Shown here: positions 38,201-46,014 of the stretch, one piece after another
Position numbering within the stretch: the first letter of the stretch is position 1
How the letters are laid out: each line of letters starts with the position of its first letter
Translations under genes and position numbers: made by a program
Source: an uncultured Bizionia sp.
GTDB taxonomy: Bacteria; Bacteroidota; Bacteroidia; Flavobacteriales; Flavobacteriaceae
Assembly (NCBI GenBank): GCA_947496215.1
Contig: CANMCF010000017.1
Span: 32,177 to 96,176 of the forward strand
DNA: 64,000 nt
Direction of reading: 5' to 3'
The notes under the pieces: model-generated
The model's input: only the letters and a program-made list of their open reading frames with translations
What the model was told of the DNA's origin: nothing
The model's database searches: none

Positions 38201-39529
38201 CGTATCCAAGTAAATTATTCGGAAACGAATGGAAGTTTTCTGCCAGGGTATTTGCAAACACCAGGCTTCCTTGGAACCTTGAAACCAACGACGGGTTACA
38301 CGTTTGGTAGCCAAAGAGATGTTAGGGACTTGGCGGCTAGAAATGGTTGGCTTACCGTTTTTCCGGATTTTAACCAACAATACACGCAAAATCAAACCAA
38401 GCAATTGGATGTTTCTGCTAATATGGAACCTATAAAGGATTTGAAGATTGACTTTGTAGGATTTAGAACTTATGCACAAAATTATACGGAAAACTACAAG
38501 GTGGAAGATGGAACCTATAGGTCTTTGACACCAAATACATTTGGAAACTTCAGTATTTCAACATTCACACTACCCACTGCTTTTGGAAAAAGCGACGAAA
38601 TAAGTTCAGCCGCCTTTGATGACTTTAGAACGAATAGGTTGATAATAGCCAAGCGTTTGGCACAGGAATCTGGAGCCGATGTCAATGATGTGGATGCAGA
38701 AGGCTATCCAAGAGGGTTCGGCAAGACGAGTCAAGCAGTGTTGTTGCCAGCATTCGTTAGTGCCTATTCTGGACAAAAGGCAAATAAGACAAAGCTTGGT
38801 GCATTGCGAGACATTCCTATTCCCAATTGGGATTTGAAGTATACCGGGTTAATGAAACTCAAATGGTTTAAAAAGCGCTTTAAACGTTTTTCCATAACTC
38901 ATGGATACCGTTCAAGTTACACCATCAATCAATTTAGAACCAATTTGGATTACAATGGTATTGATTATGCCTTGGATTACGATTCGCAACCTGCAGACGA
39001 TTTGGACCAAGCTGGGAACTTTAAGAACGAAAACTTGTATAGCAATGTGAACCTTACGGAAATGTTCAGTCCATTGGTTAAGTTGGACTTTGAAATGAAG
39101 AACTCCATCAAGATCTTGACAGAGATTAGAAAAGACAGGTTGCTTTCATTGAGTTTTGACAACAATTTGCTTACAGAGGTGCAAGGAAAAGAATTGATTG
39201 TAGGTTTGGGGTACAAGTTTAAAGACGTAAGGATAAAATCGAAATTGGCTGGACCTAGAAAGAGAATTGTCAGTGATTTGAATATGGAAGCAGATATTTC
39301 TGTAAGGGACAACAAGACGATTATAAGGTACTTGGATTTGGAAAACAACCAAATAACCAATGGTCAAACCATTTGGACATTGAAATACAAGGCGGATTAT
39401 GCATTTAGTAAGAATTTAACAGGAATCTTCTACTTCGATTATACATTTTCCGAGTATGCAATATCTACCGCATTCCCACAAACCACAATACGTTCGGGAC
39501 TTACATTACGCTATAATTTTGGTAATTGA
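32249..39529 (+). CDS. sprA: Gliding motility / type IX secretion translocon protein SprA
   Basis: The very large outer-membrane protein that forms the type IX secretion pore (36-strand beta-barrel in the known structure). The predicted 2426 residues fit the usual size of about 2400. A signal peptide (VVLVITLLLSFTALAQ) follows a TTG start at 32249; no in-frame ATG lies near it. Recognisable family stretches include GSLEMDLGILYTKQDNPSFS, NRSNFTFDFDQRISLSLLGK and YVDDFEGSQNGVDLKSPQAW. A lysine-rich, low-complexity insert stands at about residues 1920-1970 (KKRKKRSNKVSRSNPGRPGD). The order ruvA-sprA-gcvH is what I know from other flavobacteria. It is needed for export of cargo such as the giant protein at 14-19 kb. 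Confidence 0.96.
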   Translation: MNTTNIHFQKSVKKYVVLVITLLLSFTALAQDPDPTVVQDSVKTGFSLGTLEMPNPNSIQSKYTYDPKIDRYIYTETVGSFNINYPIILTPKEYEDLVLQENLKNYYKDKIDAYDGKKDGSEEEKKNLIPEFYVNSDFFTSIFGEGPISIVPQGSLEMDLGILYTKQDNPSFSPRNRSNFTFDFDQRISLSLLGKVGSRLQVTANYDTESTFDFQNLIKLEFTPTEDDIIQKIEVGNVSMPLNSSLISGAQSLFGVKTELKFGKTKITGVFSEQKSDTRSVVAQGGGTLDEFDFFIRDYDENRHFFLAQYFRQNYDQALENYPFINTNIQITRAEVWVTNRSNRTENVRNIVALQDLGESEIIGNTGVQATAGPGAFPDNGNNRLDPTNIGGPGSQITEAIRDVATVEQGILISGFNEGFDYAKLENSRKLTEGQEYQLNTQLGYISLNQRLNNDEVLAVAFQFTVGGEVYQVGEFANDGIGATDVDTNTNGEVTSVTNNNLILKLLKSSITSVSQPIWDLMMKNIYDTGAYQLSQEDFKLNIFYNEAAPLNYITPVDGTPFGTDFNGNPIEETTLLRLFNLDRLNFNNDPQANGDGFFDFVSGITVIPQNGKIVFTKVEPFGRYLFDVLDNDSNPANNEVDYEADIYANANQEKYVYDLLYKATKTAALDEIEKNKFQIKGRYKSSGGEGIPIGGFNVPRGSVKVTAGGRVLVEGVDYTVNYQLGRVQILDEALKASNTPIEVTTENNSIFGQQTKRFTGLNVEHQFNENFVLGATYINLNERPITQKANYNSEPINNTILGFNGNYSTEVPFFTRLTNKLPNLDTDAPSNLSVRGEFAYLMPGAPKGTDFNGEATAYVDDFEGSQNGVDLKSPQAWFLSSRPKNLGRIYTDVTELEDDNGIQNGYDRALLNWYTIDPIFYSNQRPTGISDDDVSNIYTSRVFVNELFPEQDIAQGQTTVINTLDISYYPEERGPYNFKPGSEDNINDDPIDSWAGITRQLTSTDFEQSNVEYIEFWLQDPFQDNATNPGGKLVFNLGNISEDVLKDGRKLYENGLPQDGNISLLQGASNTNGWNQQTVVPQNQALIYAFDTTGQERTNQDVGYDGLDDAEETAISAGFGALTDPSNDNYQYYISAEGDVLERYKRYNNLEGNSPDAFSDTNRGSTTQPDVEDINRDNTMNTIDSYYEYELEITRQNLPLNDLSEITSTNPIGSFIRDLKIRPRALANGTTEQIRWYQFRIPVQGDHVEAVNGITDLRSIRFARMYLKEFTDNTIFRFGTLDLVRSDWRRYTLALDDETGTAADDPLTEFSVGAISTLENDGSYQSPPGVEPEQLNNNNTIIRQNEQALVVNVCNLEPEDSRAVYKNISVDMRQYKRLRMFLHAEEGDEPGLSDGDLIGFIRMGNDLTQNYYQIEIPLQVSQGTSREALWPTANEINLELELLQEIKSLGISNGTLTDLDPTFYDVIGEGVVPITGDQFSNYVAGQQRIAIKGNPNFGDIRTLMVGVKNSRGFDTCGEVWYNELRLSEMDNEGGWAAILNLDTNFADFANVSATGRMSTAGFGSVDQGPNERSREDVKQYDVVTNINVGQLLPKKWGLQIPFNYGQSEELITPKYDQQYKDLELQTRLDATEDSAERKRIKENSEDYTRRKSINFIGVKKARTGESKPRFYDVENLTLNYSYNKVEHRDFEIERSIDKQVRAGMNYAYNFQPKIIEPFKKNDSLFTGKYWKLLKDFNLNLMPANFSVNTDLNRQFNRQRFRDVELGGDNIGLEELFRRNYTFDFQYNVNWNLTNALSFNFSAANNNIVRNYFKDNIINGEQDPTLDVWDGFFDFGDPNRQYQQLGINYEIPLSKIPTLSFLKATYSYTGEFQWQKGSDLFGNLVADDGLTYDLGNSISNGNTHNINSTLDMKKLYKYIGLTKKRKKRSNKVSRSNPGRPGDGKGKDDKKDKKNAKGAKPVAKNKKGVGTKIANVGIDILTSIKRIQVNYSETNGSFLPGYLQTPGFLGTLKPTTGYTFGSQRDVRDLAARNGWLTVFPDFNQQYTQNQTKQLDVSANMEPIKDLKIDFVGFRTYAQNYTENYKVEDGTYRSLTPNTFGNFSISTFTLPTAFGKSDEISSAAFDDFRTNRLIIAKRLAQESGADVNDVDAEGYPRGFGKTSQAVLLPAFVSAYSGQKANKTKLGALRDIPIPNWDLKYTGLMKLKWFKKRFKRFSITHGYRSSYTINQFRTNLDYNGIDYALDYDSQPADDLDQAGNFKNENLYSNVNLTEMFSPLVKLDFEMKNSIKILTEIRKDRLLSLSFDNNLLTEVQGKELIVGLGYKFKDVRIKSKLAGPRKRIVSDLNMEADISVRDNKTIIRYLDLENNQITNGQTIWTLKYKADYAFSKNLTGIFYFDYTFSEYAISTAFPQTTIRSGLTLRYNFGN

Positions 39530-39547
39530 TACTTATGCGAAATACTG

Positions 39548-39578
39548 TTTGATTTAACAGTTCTATTAGATATATTTG
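39548..39578 (+). promoter_or_regulatory. Complete Bacteroidetes promoter for gcvH
   Basis: TTTG at 39548-39551 and TATATTTG at 39571-39578, separated by 19 bases, match both the -33 and -7 consensus elements. The gcvH ATG is 23 bases downstream. This is the best full promoter match in the window. Confidence 0.8.
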
Positions 39579-39601
39579 TAAAAATTATATAAAAAACAAC
39601 A

Positions 39602-39982
39602 ATGAATATTCCAGCAGAATTAAAATACACCAAAGACCACGAGTGGGTTAAAATAGAAGGAGATACGGTAACCGTAGGGATTACGGATTTCGCACAAAGC
39701 GAATTGGGAGATATCGTTTATGTAGAAGTTGAAACTGTTGATGAAACCTTGGAGATTGAAGAGGTTTTTGGTACGGTAGAAGCAGTAAAGACGGTTTCTG
39801 ACCTATTCATTCCTGTATCTGGGGAAATTATCGAATTCAACGAGGTTCTGGAGGATGAACCCGAAAAAGTAAATAGCGATCCCTATGGAGAAGGATGGAT
39901 GGTGAAGATAAAATGCTCCGATACTTCGGAATTGGAGAACCTACTATCGGCAGACGATTACAAAGCCATAGTTGGTGCTTAA
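39602..39982 (+). CDS. gcvH: Glycine cleavage system H protein
   Basis: The lipoyl carrier protein of the glycine cleavage system; it shuttles the aminomethyl group between the P, T and L proteins. 126 residues, normal length. The lipoylation site is the Lys in [11 protein letters not shown] (about residue 62), and [20 protein letters not shown] and [14 protein letters not shown] are typical. It has its own consensus promoter. Its last codons overlap the start of the VanZ-like gene, so the two are likely co-translated. No other gcv genes are in the window. Confidence 0.97.
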   Translation: MNIPAELKYTKDHEWVKIEGDTVTVGITDFAQSELGDIVYVEVETVDETLEIEEVFGTVEAVKTVSDLFIPVSGEIIEFNEVLEDEPEKVNSDPYGEGWMVKIKCSDTSELENLLSADDYKAIVGA

Positions 39983-40352
39983 AAAACAAGCATTACTTTT
40001 AAGTGTAATATATAGCGTGGCTCTTGCGGCACTAAGCTTACTGAAAGTAAGTGATGTGACGCAAGAGTTTCCTAGTAATAGCGATAAGCTTTTCCACGCT
40101 ATTGCATACACGATTTTCACGATAATCTGGTTTTTTGCGTTTCTATACAATGTGAAATGCAAAAAAATCAAGGCTATGGTGTATGCAGCTTTGCTTTCGG
40201 TAACCTTTGGTATACTTATAGAAATCCTACAAGGAGCATTGACAAGAAATAGGGAGGCAGACCTTAATGATGTTATTGCCAATACAATAGGAACGATTAT
40301 TGCAGTGATAGTTATAACGACTCTTAAAAGAGGTGTTAAAAATGAGCAATAG
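39975..40352 (+). CDS. VanZ-like small membrane protein
   Basis: A membrane protein of about 125 residues with four hydrophobic segments ([74 protein letters not shown]) and the VanZ-family pattern [13 protein letters not shown] with GILIEILQ and [16 protein letters not shown]. VanZ relatives are named after a teicoplanin-resistance protein, but most chromosomal members have no known function. The start is a GTG at 39975, or a TTG at 39972, both inside the gcvH end, so expression relies on gcvH. Normal length for the flavobacterial group. Confidence 0.88.
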   Translation: MLKKQALLLSVIYSVALAALSLLKVSDVTQEFPSNSDKLFHAIAYTIFTIIWFFAFLYNVKCKKIKAMVYAALLSVTFGILIEILQGALTRNREADLNDVIANTIGTIIAVIVITTLKRGVKNEQ

Positions 40353-40377
40353 CTTGTGTATTTAACAAATAAATAGT

Positions 40378-40385
40378 TATTTTAG
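40378..40385 (+). promoter_or_regulatory. Possible -7 element for the first TonB gene
   Basis: TATTTTAG matches TAnnTTTG in 7 of 8 places and lies 28 bases before the ATG, with a TTG at 40354-40356 about 21 bases upstream. Confidence 0.35.
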
Positions 40386-40413
40386 CAATCAGAGTTTAAA
40401 CAAATTTTAATTT

Positions 40414-41136
40414 ATGGAACTTAAGAAAAATCCAAAAGCAAACGTAGGGCGTAACAGTGCGTTGTATTTTGCAGTTGGTTTGGCATTAATGTTGTTTTTG
40501 ACAAATTATGCGATCAACTACAAAACGTACGATGATAGAATTGTACAAGACGTAGCCTATGATGGTGATGAAGAATTGGAGGAGGAAATACCGATTACAA
40601 ATCAAGCACCACCACCGCCACCACCGCCACCGCCACCGCCAGCACCCGAAGTTATCGAAGTTGTGGAAGATGAAGAGGAGATAGAGGAAACAGTATTGGA
40701 ATCTACTGAGACGACTCAAGAAGAAGAAATCGTCGAGATTGAGGAAGTTGAAGTTGAAGAAGTAGAGGAAGACATCGAGGTTGCTTTTGCCGTGATCGAA
40801 AATGTTCCTGTATTCCCCGGATGTGAATCTGGAAACAACAATGCGAAAAAAAAATGTATGAATGACAAGATAAAGAAATTTGTCACAAAGAAATTCAACG
40901 TAGATTTGGCGCAAGATTTAGGATTGGCACCAGGAAATAAAAAAATTAGTGTATTTTTCAAGATAGACAAGAATGGAGATATAGTAGATGTTAAAGCTAG
41001 AGCTCCGCATCCGAAATTGGAAAAAGAAGCACAGCGAATAGTTAACTTACTTCCTAAGATGAAGCCAGGAATGCAAAGAGGAAAAGCAGTAAGAGTACCT
41101 TATTACTTGCCGATTAAATTCCAAGTACAAGACTAA
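40414..41136 (+). CDS. Energy transducer TonB-like protein
   Basis: A 240-residue TonB-type protein that would pass proton-motive-force energy to outer-membrane TonB-dependent transporters. A short cytoplasmic N-terminus (ELKKNPKANVGRNSALYF) precedes one membrane helix (about 19-35), then a proline run (about 64-77) and a long acidic Glu/Val-rich spacer crossing the periplasm. The C-terminal domain starts VPVFPGCE and ends KFQVQD, with two Cys 11 residues apart (PGCESGNNNAKKKC) that may form a disulfide. The layout matches Bacteroidetes TonB proteins. The next gene is a paralogue; a strong hairpin separates them. Partner receptors are not in this window. Confidence 0.88.
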   Translation: MELKKNPKANVGRNSALYFAVGLALMLFLTNYAINYKTYDDRIVQDVAYDGDEELEEEIPITNQAPPPPPPPPPPPAPEVIEVVEDEEEIEETVLESTETTQEEEIVEIEEVEVEEVEEDIEVAFAVIENVPVFPGCESGNNNAKKKCMNDKIKKFVTKKFNVDLAQDLGLAPGNKKISVFFKIDKNGDIVDVKARAPHPKLEKEAQRIVNLLPKMKPGMQRGKAVRVPYYLPIKFQVQD

Positions 41137-41162
41137 GTAGAATACTAAGTTTCGATATAATT

Positions 41163-41200
41163 GAAATCCCGTTACAAATTTTGTAACGGGATTTCTTGTT
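41163..41200 (+). terminator. Terminator after the first TonB gene
   Basis: Long perfect palindrome gaaatcccgttacaaa / its complement (41163-41196) followed by a T-rich stretch. Separates the two TonB genes into different transcription units. Confidence 0.8.
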
Positions 41201-41254
41201 TTGGTATGCTTATTGTGATTTTGTCATAACATTAACATATAAACTTTAATTATT

Positions 41255-42061
41255 ATGAAACAATCTAACGAAAGCCACAGAGTCGTTCGCCAAAACGACC
41301 AAACTGTGCAAAAATCACAAAAGCATGATGCTAATTTACGAAAAAACTCAACGCTCTACTTTCAGATCGGGTTAATTATGTGTTTGTTGACCAGTTATGC
41401 GGCTTTGGAAATGACCTTTGCCACTACTGTTGAAAATTATGTGACTATGAAGGTTGACGACTTTGAAGACGTAGAATACGTCATGGATGAATTTGAAATC
41501 TATGAAGAGCCAAAAAAGAGAGAGCCAGTAGTGGAGAAAAAACAATCTAAACTTATCACAGACGAGATTAAAGTGGATGACAAAGAAACTGATGAAGCAG
41601 AAAATGAGCTGGATTTGATTACAGAAGAAGTAGCTCCAGAAAAGAAACAAGTCCTTTCGGAAGATGATAGTATCTTGGACTTTGTGGAGCCGGTAGAAGT
41701 GCCTACAAACATCATGGCTGTTCAAAAAGTACCGATCTATCCTGGTTGTGAAAAATCGAAAAACAACGAGGAGCGTAGAAAATGCATGTCCAATAAGTTG
41801 AGTAAGTTGATAAGCAAGAAATTCGACTCGGACCTAGGTGCCGAACTGGGCTTGAGTGGCAAGCAGAAAATCTACGTGTCTTTCAAAATCAACAAGCAAG
41901 GGGAAGTGGAAATACTTAAAACGAGAGGGCCTCATAAAAAATTGGAGAGGGAGGCAAACAGAGTAGTAGGGAAGATACCAGTTATGAAGCCAGGCAAAAA
42001 CAATGACAAGCCAGTGGAGGTGTTGTACAATCTACCAATAACACTGAGCATTCAAGATTAA
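41255..42061 (+). CDS. Energy transducer TonB-like protein, second copy
   Basis: A 268-residue paralogue of the preceding TonB protein. The N-terminus is longer and polar (NESHRVVRQNDQTVQKSQKH), followed by the shared motif LRKNSTLYFQIGL entering the membrane helix (about 35-54), an acidic Lys/Glu/Asp-rich spacer without the proline run, and a C-terminal domain beginning VPIYPGCE with Cys-N11-Cys (PGCEKSKNNEERRKC) and ending LPITLSIQD. The missing proline-rich rod suggests a different reach or partner. It has hairpins on both sides and so is a separate unit. Function follows the TonB family; the particular receptor is unknown. Confidence 0.87.
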   Translation: MKQSNESHRVVRQNDQTVQKSQKHDANLRKNSTLYFQIGLIMCLLTSYAALEMTFATTVENYVTMKVDDFEDVEYVMDEFEIYEEPKKREPVVEKKQSKLITDEIKVDDKETDEAENELDLITEEVAPEKKQVLSEDDSILDFVEPVEVPTNIMAVQKVPIYPGCEKSKNNEERRKCMSNKLSKLISKKFDSDLGAELGLSGKQKIYVSFKINKQGEVEILKTRGPHKKLEREANRVVGKIPVMKPGKNNDKPVEVLYNLPITLSIQD

Positions 42062-42083
42062 ATAACCTTTTGTTAAAGGTGTT

Positions 42084-42119
42084 AAAGCCGTTGTCAATGC
42101 ATTGACAACGGCTTTTTTT
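42084..42119 (+). terminator. Terminator after the second TonB gene
   Basis: Perfect stem aaagccgttgtcaa-tgca-ttgacaacggcttt ending in a T-run. Confidence 0.94.
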
Positions 42120-42145
42120 AGATTTTATGGTTGTTAAAAAAAGAG

Positions 42146-42153
42146 TATCTTTC
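42146..42153 (+). promoter_or_regulatory. Possible -7 element for remB
   Basis: TATCTTTC matches TAnnTTTG in 7 of 8 places, 29 bases before the remB ATG. Confidence 0.4.
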
Positions 42154-42182
42154 GGCATAATTTCAAATCACATCTTATCATT

Positions 42183-44291
42183 ATGAGGTATTGCATTTTA
42201 GTTGTATTACTCTGCTTTCAATTTTTAAGCCATGGGCAAGAGGTATTCTATGAGAAGCCTCCTGTTTTTGAGGATTGCAAAACAGAGGCCATTGCAAATC
42301 TTCAACGCTGTTTTGACAACAAGGTGTTCAATCTATTGTATCAAGACTTCAAAGTGCCAGAAATAGTATCCAAAGAAGATTACAAAGGAGATGTCGTCAT
42401 TCTTTTTGAGATAAACGTAGAAGGGGAATTCAGGGTGATGTATGTAGATGCCATCTATAGTGAATTGAAAGAAGAAGCAATAAGAGTTTTTAGCACTTTT
42501 CCAGAGGTGGAGCCGGCAACTTACAATGGAAAGCCAACCTTCAAACAATATTCGATAGCATTGAAAATTCCATTGGAAGATCAAACAGTTTCAACCAAAG
42601 ATTTGTCAAACGAAAAGACAATAGAAGAAGAACTGACGGAACTGGAAAAAAGCGCCAAGGCGGAATTTGATAGCATTAAGTCTTCAGCGGTGCCTTATAG
42701 CAATAAAGCGTACAGGAGTCAATTGAACATACCATTCACACATGGCGATTATTCGAAATTCGATCGAGCCATAAACCTTGTGGGGACTAATGGTCATACC
42801 GGAGCAAAACCTTTTATTTATGAAGATGTTGCAAAGTATTACGATATGGAGGCTGAAAAGGAGGCATTGATGAAGGAAGGAAGCTCATGGGGTGCAAAAA
42901 AGTTATGGAATGAACATTTGGTACAACTACAAGGCAAGGATTATTGGTTTACGGTGGATCCTGTTTTCGACTTGCAGGCAGGAAAGGATACCGATGCCGA
43001 TTTCAATTCCACATTCAACAATACGAGAGGTGTCTACATTCAAGGAGGCTTGGGGAAGAAGTTTAACTTTTCGGCATCTATTTATGAAAGTCAAGGACGT
43101 TTTGCACAATATTACAATCAATATGCAGAAAGTCTAAAGGCATTTGGTCCAGATCCAGCAATAATACCAGGAAGAGGAATCGCGAAACGATTCAAGGAAG
43201 ATGCATACGATTATCCGGTTGCCGAAGCCTATTTGTCGTATACTCCGGCAAAGTTCATCAATATTCAATTTGGACACGGTAAGAACTTCATAGGAGATGG
43301 CTATCGTTCTTTGCTGCAAAGTGATGTGGCAAGCCCCTATCCTTTTTTAAAGTTGAATACCAAATTTTGGAAAATAAAATATACGAACACATGGTCTTGG
43401 TTGAGGGATGTGAGACCAGAAGTAACAGAAGATGGGGCATTCTTGACAAAGTACATTGCAAACCATTACCTAAGTTGGAATGTGAGCAGACGATTGAATA
43501 TCGGTTTGTTTGAATCTGTTATTTGGACAAATAGCAATGATCGTGGTTTTGATGTGAATTATTTGAATCCAGTAATTTTTTACAGAGCCATTGAGTTCGA
43601 AACAGGTCAAGATGCTGGAAATGCAATTTTGGGAGCTTCAGCAAAATACAAATGGAGTGATGATGTCAACTTTTATGGGCAGTTTATTTTGGATGAGTTT
43701 TCATTGGACGATATAAAAGGAGGAGAGAAAAGTTGGAAAAACAAATATGGCTATCAATTGGGGGCTAAATATTACAATGCGTTCAAGGTAAAAGATTTGA
43801 TGCTGCAAGTAGAATACAATCAAGTTAGGCCTTACACATATTCACATAATACGGTTGCATTGAACTATGGGCATAACAACCAGCCATTTGCACACCTCTG
43901 GGGAGCAAACTTCAAGGAATTGATACTCATAGGGCATTACCGTTACAAACGTTGGTTCGGAGAGGCTAAGCTTGTTACTGGTTTAAGAGGTTTTGATTTC
44001 AATGATGGTACGGACGATTCTAGCTATGGAGGAGACATATATAGAAACTACAACGATAGGGCCTTTGATAACGGAGTGGTAATAGGACAAGGAATAAAAA
44101 CCAAGACGATAAACGCAAGCCTCCAAGGGGGGTACTTGATAAATACGGCCTCTAACCTGAAGATATTCACAAACATCAGTTATCGAAACTTCAATCCGGA
44201 AGCAGAGACTGCTTCGGTTTTGAACAACAGTACGGTGTGGATTAATTTTGGTTTAAGAACGGACTTGTTCAATTGGTATTTCGATCTGTAA
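42183..44291 (+). CDS. remB: Gliding motility-associated protein RemB with N-terminal TonB-like domain
   Basis: A 702-residue envelope protein that resembles RemB of Flavobacterium, a protein linked to gliding and surface function and encoded close to sprA there. It has a signal peptide (ending FLSHGQ). Residues about 25-140 look like a TonB C-terminal domain: KPPVFEDCKTEAIANLQRC, then GDVVILFEINVEGEFRVMYV and YSIALKIPLE, parallel to the ends of the two genes before it. A Lys/Glu-rich linker leads to a C-terminal region of about 520 residues rich in amphipathic beta-strands and ending in Phe-Asp-Leu, as in an outer-membrane barrel. The gene name rests on recalled similarity and the position near sprA. 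Confidence 0.8.
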   Translation: MRYCILVVLLCFQFLSHGQEVFYEKPPVFEDCKTEAIANLQRCFDNKVFNLLYQDFKVPEIVSKEDYKGDVVILFEINVEGEFRVMYVDAIYSELKEEAIRVFSTFPEVEPATYNGKPTFKQYSIALKIPLEDQTVSTKDLSNEKTIEEELTELEKSAKAEFDSIKSSAVPYSNKAYRSQLNIPFTHGDYSKFDRAINLVGTNGHTGAKPFIYEDVAKYYDMEAEKEALMKEGSSWGAKKLWNEHLVQLQGKDYWFTVDPVFDLQAGKDTDADFNSTFNNTRGVYIQGGLGKKFNFSASIYESQGRFAQYYNQYAESLKAFGPDPAIIPGRGIAKRFKEDAYDYPVAEAYLSYTPAKFINIQFGHGKNFIGDGYRSLLQSDVASPYPFLKLNTKFWKIKYTNTWSWLRDVRPEVTEDGAFLTKYIANHYLSWNVSRRLNIGLFESVIWTNSNDRGFDVNYLNPVIFYRAIEFETGQDAGNAILGASAKYKWSDDVNFYGQFILDEFSLDDIKGGEKSWKNKYGYQLGAKYYNAFKVKDLMLQVEYNQVRPYTYSHNTVALNYGHNNQPFAHLWGANFKELILIGHYRYKRWFGEAKLVTGLRGFDFNDGTDDSSYGGDIYRNYNDRAFDNGVVIGQGIKTKTINASLQGGYLINTASNLKIFTNISYRNFNPEAETASVLNNSTVWINFGLRTDLFNWYFDL

Positions 44292-44321
44292 CTCAGATTT
44301 GTAATTTACTTTTATTTACCA

Positions 44322-44352
44322 TTGGTCAATATAGTTTTATAAAGTATCTTTG
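44322..44352 (+). promoter_or_regulatory. Promoter of the ctaB-coxIII unit
   Basis: TTG at 44322-44324 and TATCTTTG at 44345-44352, 20 bases apart, fit the Bacteroidetes -33/-7 pair. The leader contains a small hairpin (cgctt-tcaat-gaagcg) before the TTG start codon of ctaB. Confidence 0.7.
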
Positions 44353-44397
44353 CACTCGCAATAAAACGCTTTCAATGAAGCGATAAAGCAAAGGACT

Positions 44398-45291
44398 TTG
44401 AGTACTACAACGACGACACCGGTAAAACACTCTTTAATTTCGGATTTTAAGGAAATCACGAAAATGCGTTTGGCATTGAGTGTTGTGTTTTCCTCAATAG
44501 CTGGATACCTATTAGGTGTAAATACAGTTGATTACAAGATTTTGGCATTGTTGGCCTTGGGAGGTTATTTTATGGTTGGAGCATCCAATGCATTCAATCA
44601 AATCATAGAAAAGGATTTGGACGCCTTGATGAATCGGACGAAGAACAGGCCGATTCCAGGAGGACGAATGTCTGTGAATGTGGCTTTTGCAATAGCCAGT
44701 ATTTTTACGATTTTGGGAATAGCGATACTATATGTCATAAATCCGCAAACGGCAATGTTTGGCGCAATTTCCATTTTCCTCTATACATGCGTGTATACGC
44801 CTTTGAAAACAAAAACACCATTGGCGGTATTCGTAGGGGCCATTCCAGGAGCTATTCCATTTATGTTGGGATGGGTTGCAGCAACAGACGATTTTGGGAT
44901 AGAGCCAGGGACGTTGTTCGCATTGCAGTTTTTTTGGCAGTTTCCCCATTTTTGGGCCATAGGTTGGTTTCTGTTCGAAGACTATAGGAAAGGAGGTTTC
45001 TTCATGTTGCCTACAGGCAAACAAGATAAGGGCACTGCTGTGCAAACCATCATATACACCGTTTGGACCATATTGGTTTCCATAGTGCCGGTTCTGGGTA
45101 TTACAGGAGAGTTGAAACTATCGGTGATAGCAGCCGTCATAGTATTCTTGTTGGGGATATTCATGCTGTATTATGCCATTCGACTATTTAAACAAATGAC
45201 GGAAAAAGCGGCAAAACAATTAATGTTGGCTAGCGTATCGTACATAACCTTGATTCAGATCGTGTACGTTATAGATAAATTTATTAGATGA
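44398..45291 (+). CDS. ctaB: Protohaem IX farnesyltransferase (haem O synthase)
   Basis: Membrane prenyltransferase that adds a farnesyl group to haem b to make haem O, the precursor of haem A for the aa3 oxidase in this window. 297 residues with about eight hydrophobic segments. The two Asp-rich motifs are NQIIEKDLDALMNRTKNRPI and a second region near DYRKGGFFMLPTGK. Start: TTG at 44398 (MSTTTTTPVKHSLISDFKEI); the next ATG, at 44464, would cut off the conserved N-terminus. First gene of a unit with oxidase subunit III; the following ATG overlaps its stop codon. Also known as cyoE. Confidence 0.94.
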   Translation: MSTTTTTPVKHSLISDFKEITKMRLALSVVFSSIAGYLLGVNTVDYKILALLALGGYFMVGASNAFNQIIEKDLDALMNRTKNRPIPGGRMSVNVAFAIASIFTILGIAILYVINPQTAMFGAISIFLYTCVYTPLKTKTPLAVFVGAIPGAIPFMLGWVAATDDFGIEPGTLFALQFFWQFPHFWAIGWFLFEDYRKGGFFMLPTGKQDKGTAVQTIIYTVWTILVSIVPVLGITGELKLSVIAAVIVFLLGIFMLYYAIRLFKQMTEKAAKQLMLASVSYITLIQIVYVIDKFIR

Positions 45292-45293
45292 TT

Positions 45294-45875
45294 ATGGACT
45301 TAACACAGGGTACATTAGAGGAAAAGAACAATAGGGCAAAGAAAATGATGCTATGGTTTGGAATCATATCGCTTATCATGTCTTTTGCAGGATTGACAAG
45401 TGCAGTGATTGTGAGTAGCTCAAGACCAGATTGGTCGAAGGACTTGATTTTGCCAAATGTTTTTATGATAAGTGTAATCGTCATTGTTTTGAGTAGCATC
45501 ACCTTTATTTTGGCTAAGCGAGGTCTTAAAAATGGAAATAGAAAGATGACGACAACTTTTCTATTGATTACATTGGGACTCGGAATTGCATTTATCTACA
45601 TTCAATTCTTAGGCTTTGGCCAACTTATCGATTTGGGGTATTACCTTACAGGGCCAACGAGTGATCCCAAGGCCTCATTTATCTTTTTGATCGCTTTTGT
45701 ACACATACTGCACGTTGCAGTAGGCCTAATCTGCCTGTTGGTCGTAATTTATAATCATTTTAAACAAAAGTATACGGCAAGCAATATGCTAGGCTTTGAA
45801 TTGGCTGGAACCTTTTGGCACTTTATAGATATACTTTGGGTCTATCTGTTTTTGTTTTTATATTTTTTCATGTAG
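45294..45875 (+). CDS. Cytochrome c oxidase subunit III, short form
   Basis: A haem-copper oxidase subunit III family protein of about 193 residues with five hydrophobic segments, ending in the motif LAGTFWHFIDILWVYLFLFL, which is typical of subunit III. No metal centre is expected. Start: ATG 45294 (MDLTQGTLEEKNNR) just behind the ctaB stop; an ATG at 45288 overlapping that stop would add MI. It is followed by a second and longer subunit III gene with its own promoter element. In flavobacteria such tandem subunit III genes are usual; which one is in the mature oxidase, or whether both are, cannot be told from sequence. Confidence 0.92.
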   Translation: MDLTQGTLEEKNNRAKKMMLWFGIISLIMSFAGLTSAVIVSSSRPDWSKDLILPNVFMISVIVIVLSSITFILAKRGLKNGNRKMTTTFLLITLGLGIAFIYIQFLGFGQLIDLGYYLTGPTSDPKASFIFLIAFVHILHVAVGLICLLVVIYNHFKQKYTASNMLGFELAGTFWHFIDILWVYLFLFLYFFM

Positions 45876-45978
45876 GTTTTGGTCTCTTTTCTTAAGGAGT
45901 TAAAGGCCATTGTCAGAAACATTTCACGGACTATTTAAAAATTAGTCAAACGATGTTTTTTTAGATAGATAAAATGAT

Positions 45979-45986
45979 TATTTTTG
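45979..45986 (+). promoter_or_regulatory. Bacteroidetes -7 element for the second subunit III gene
   Basis: TATTTTTG matches TAnnTTTG, 28 bases before the ATG at 46015. The 139-base gap before it holds no gene. Confidence 0.55.
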
Positions 45987-46014
45987 TGCCACTTTTAATA
46001 ACTAATTAGATTAT

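Noticed and set aside
37788..38479. Overlapping minus-strand frames in the Lys-rich part of sprA
   Set aside because: Caused by the biased codons of the Lys/Gly-rich insert read backwards; products are Phe/Ser/Leu-rich without motifs.
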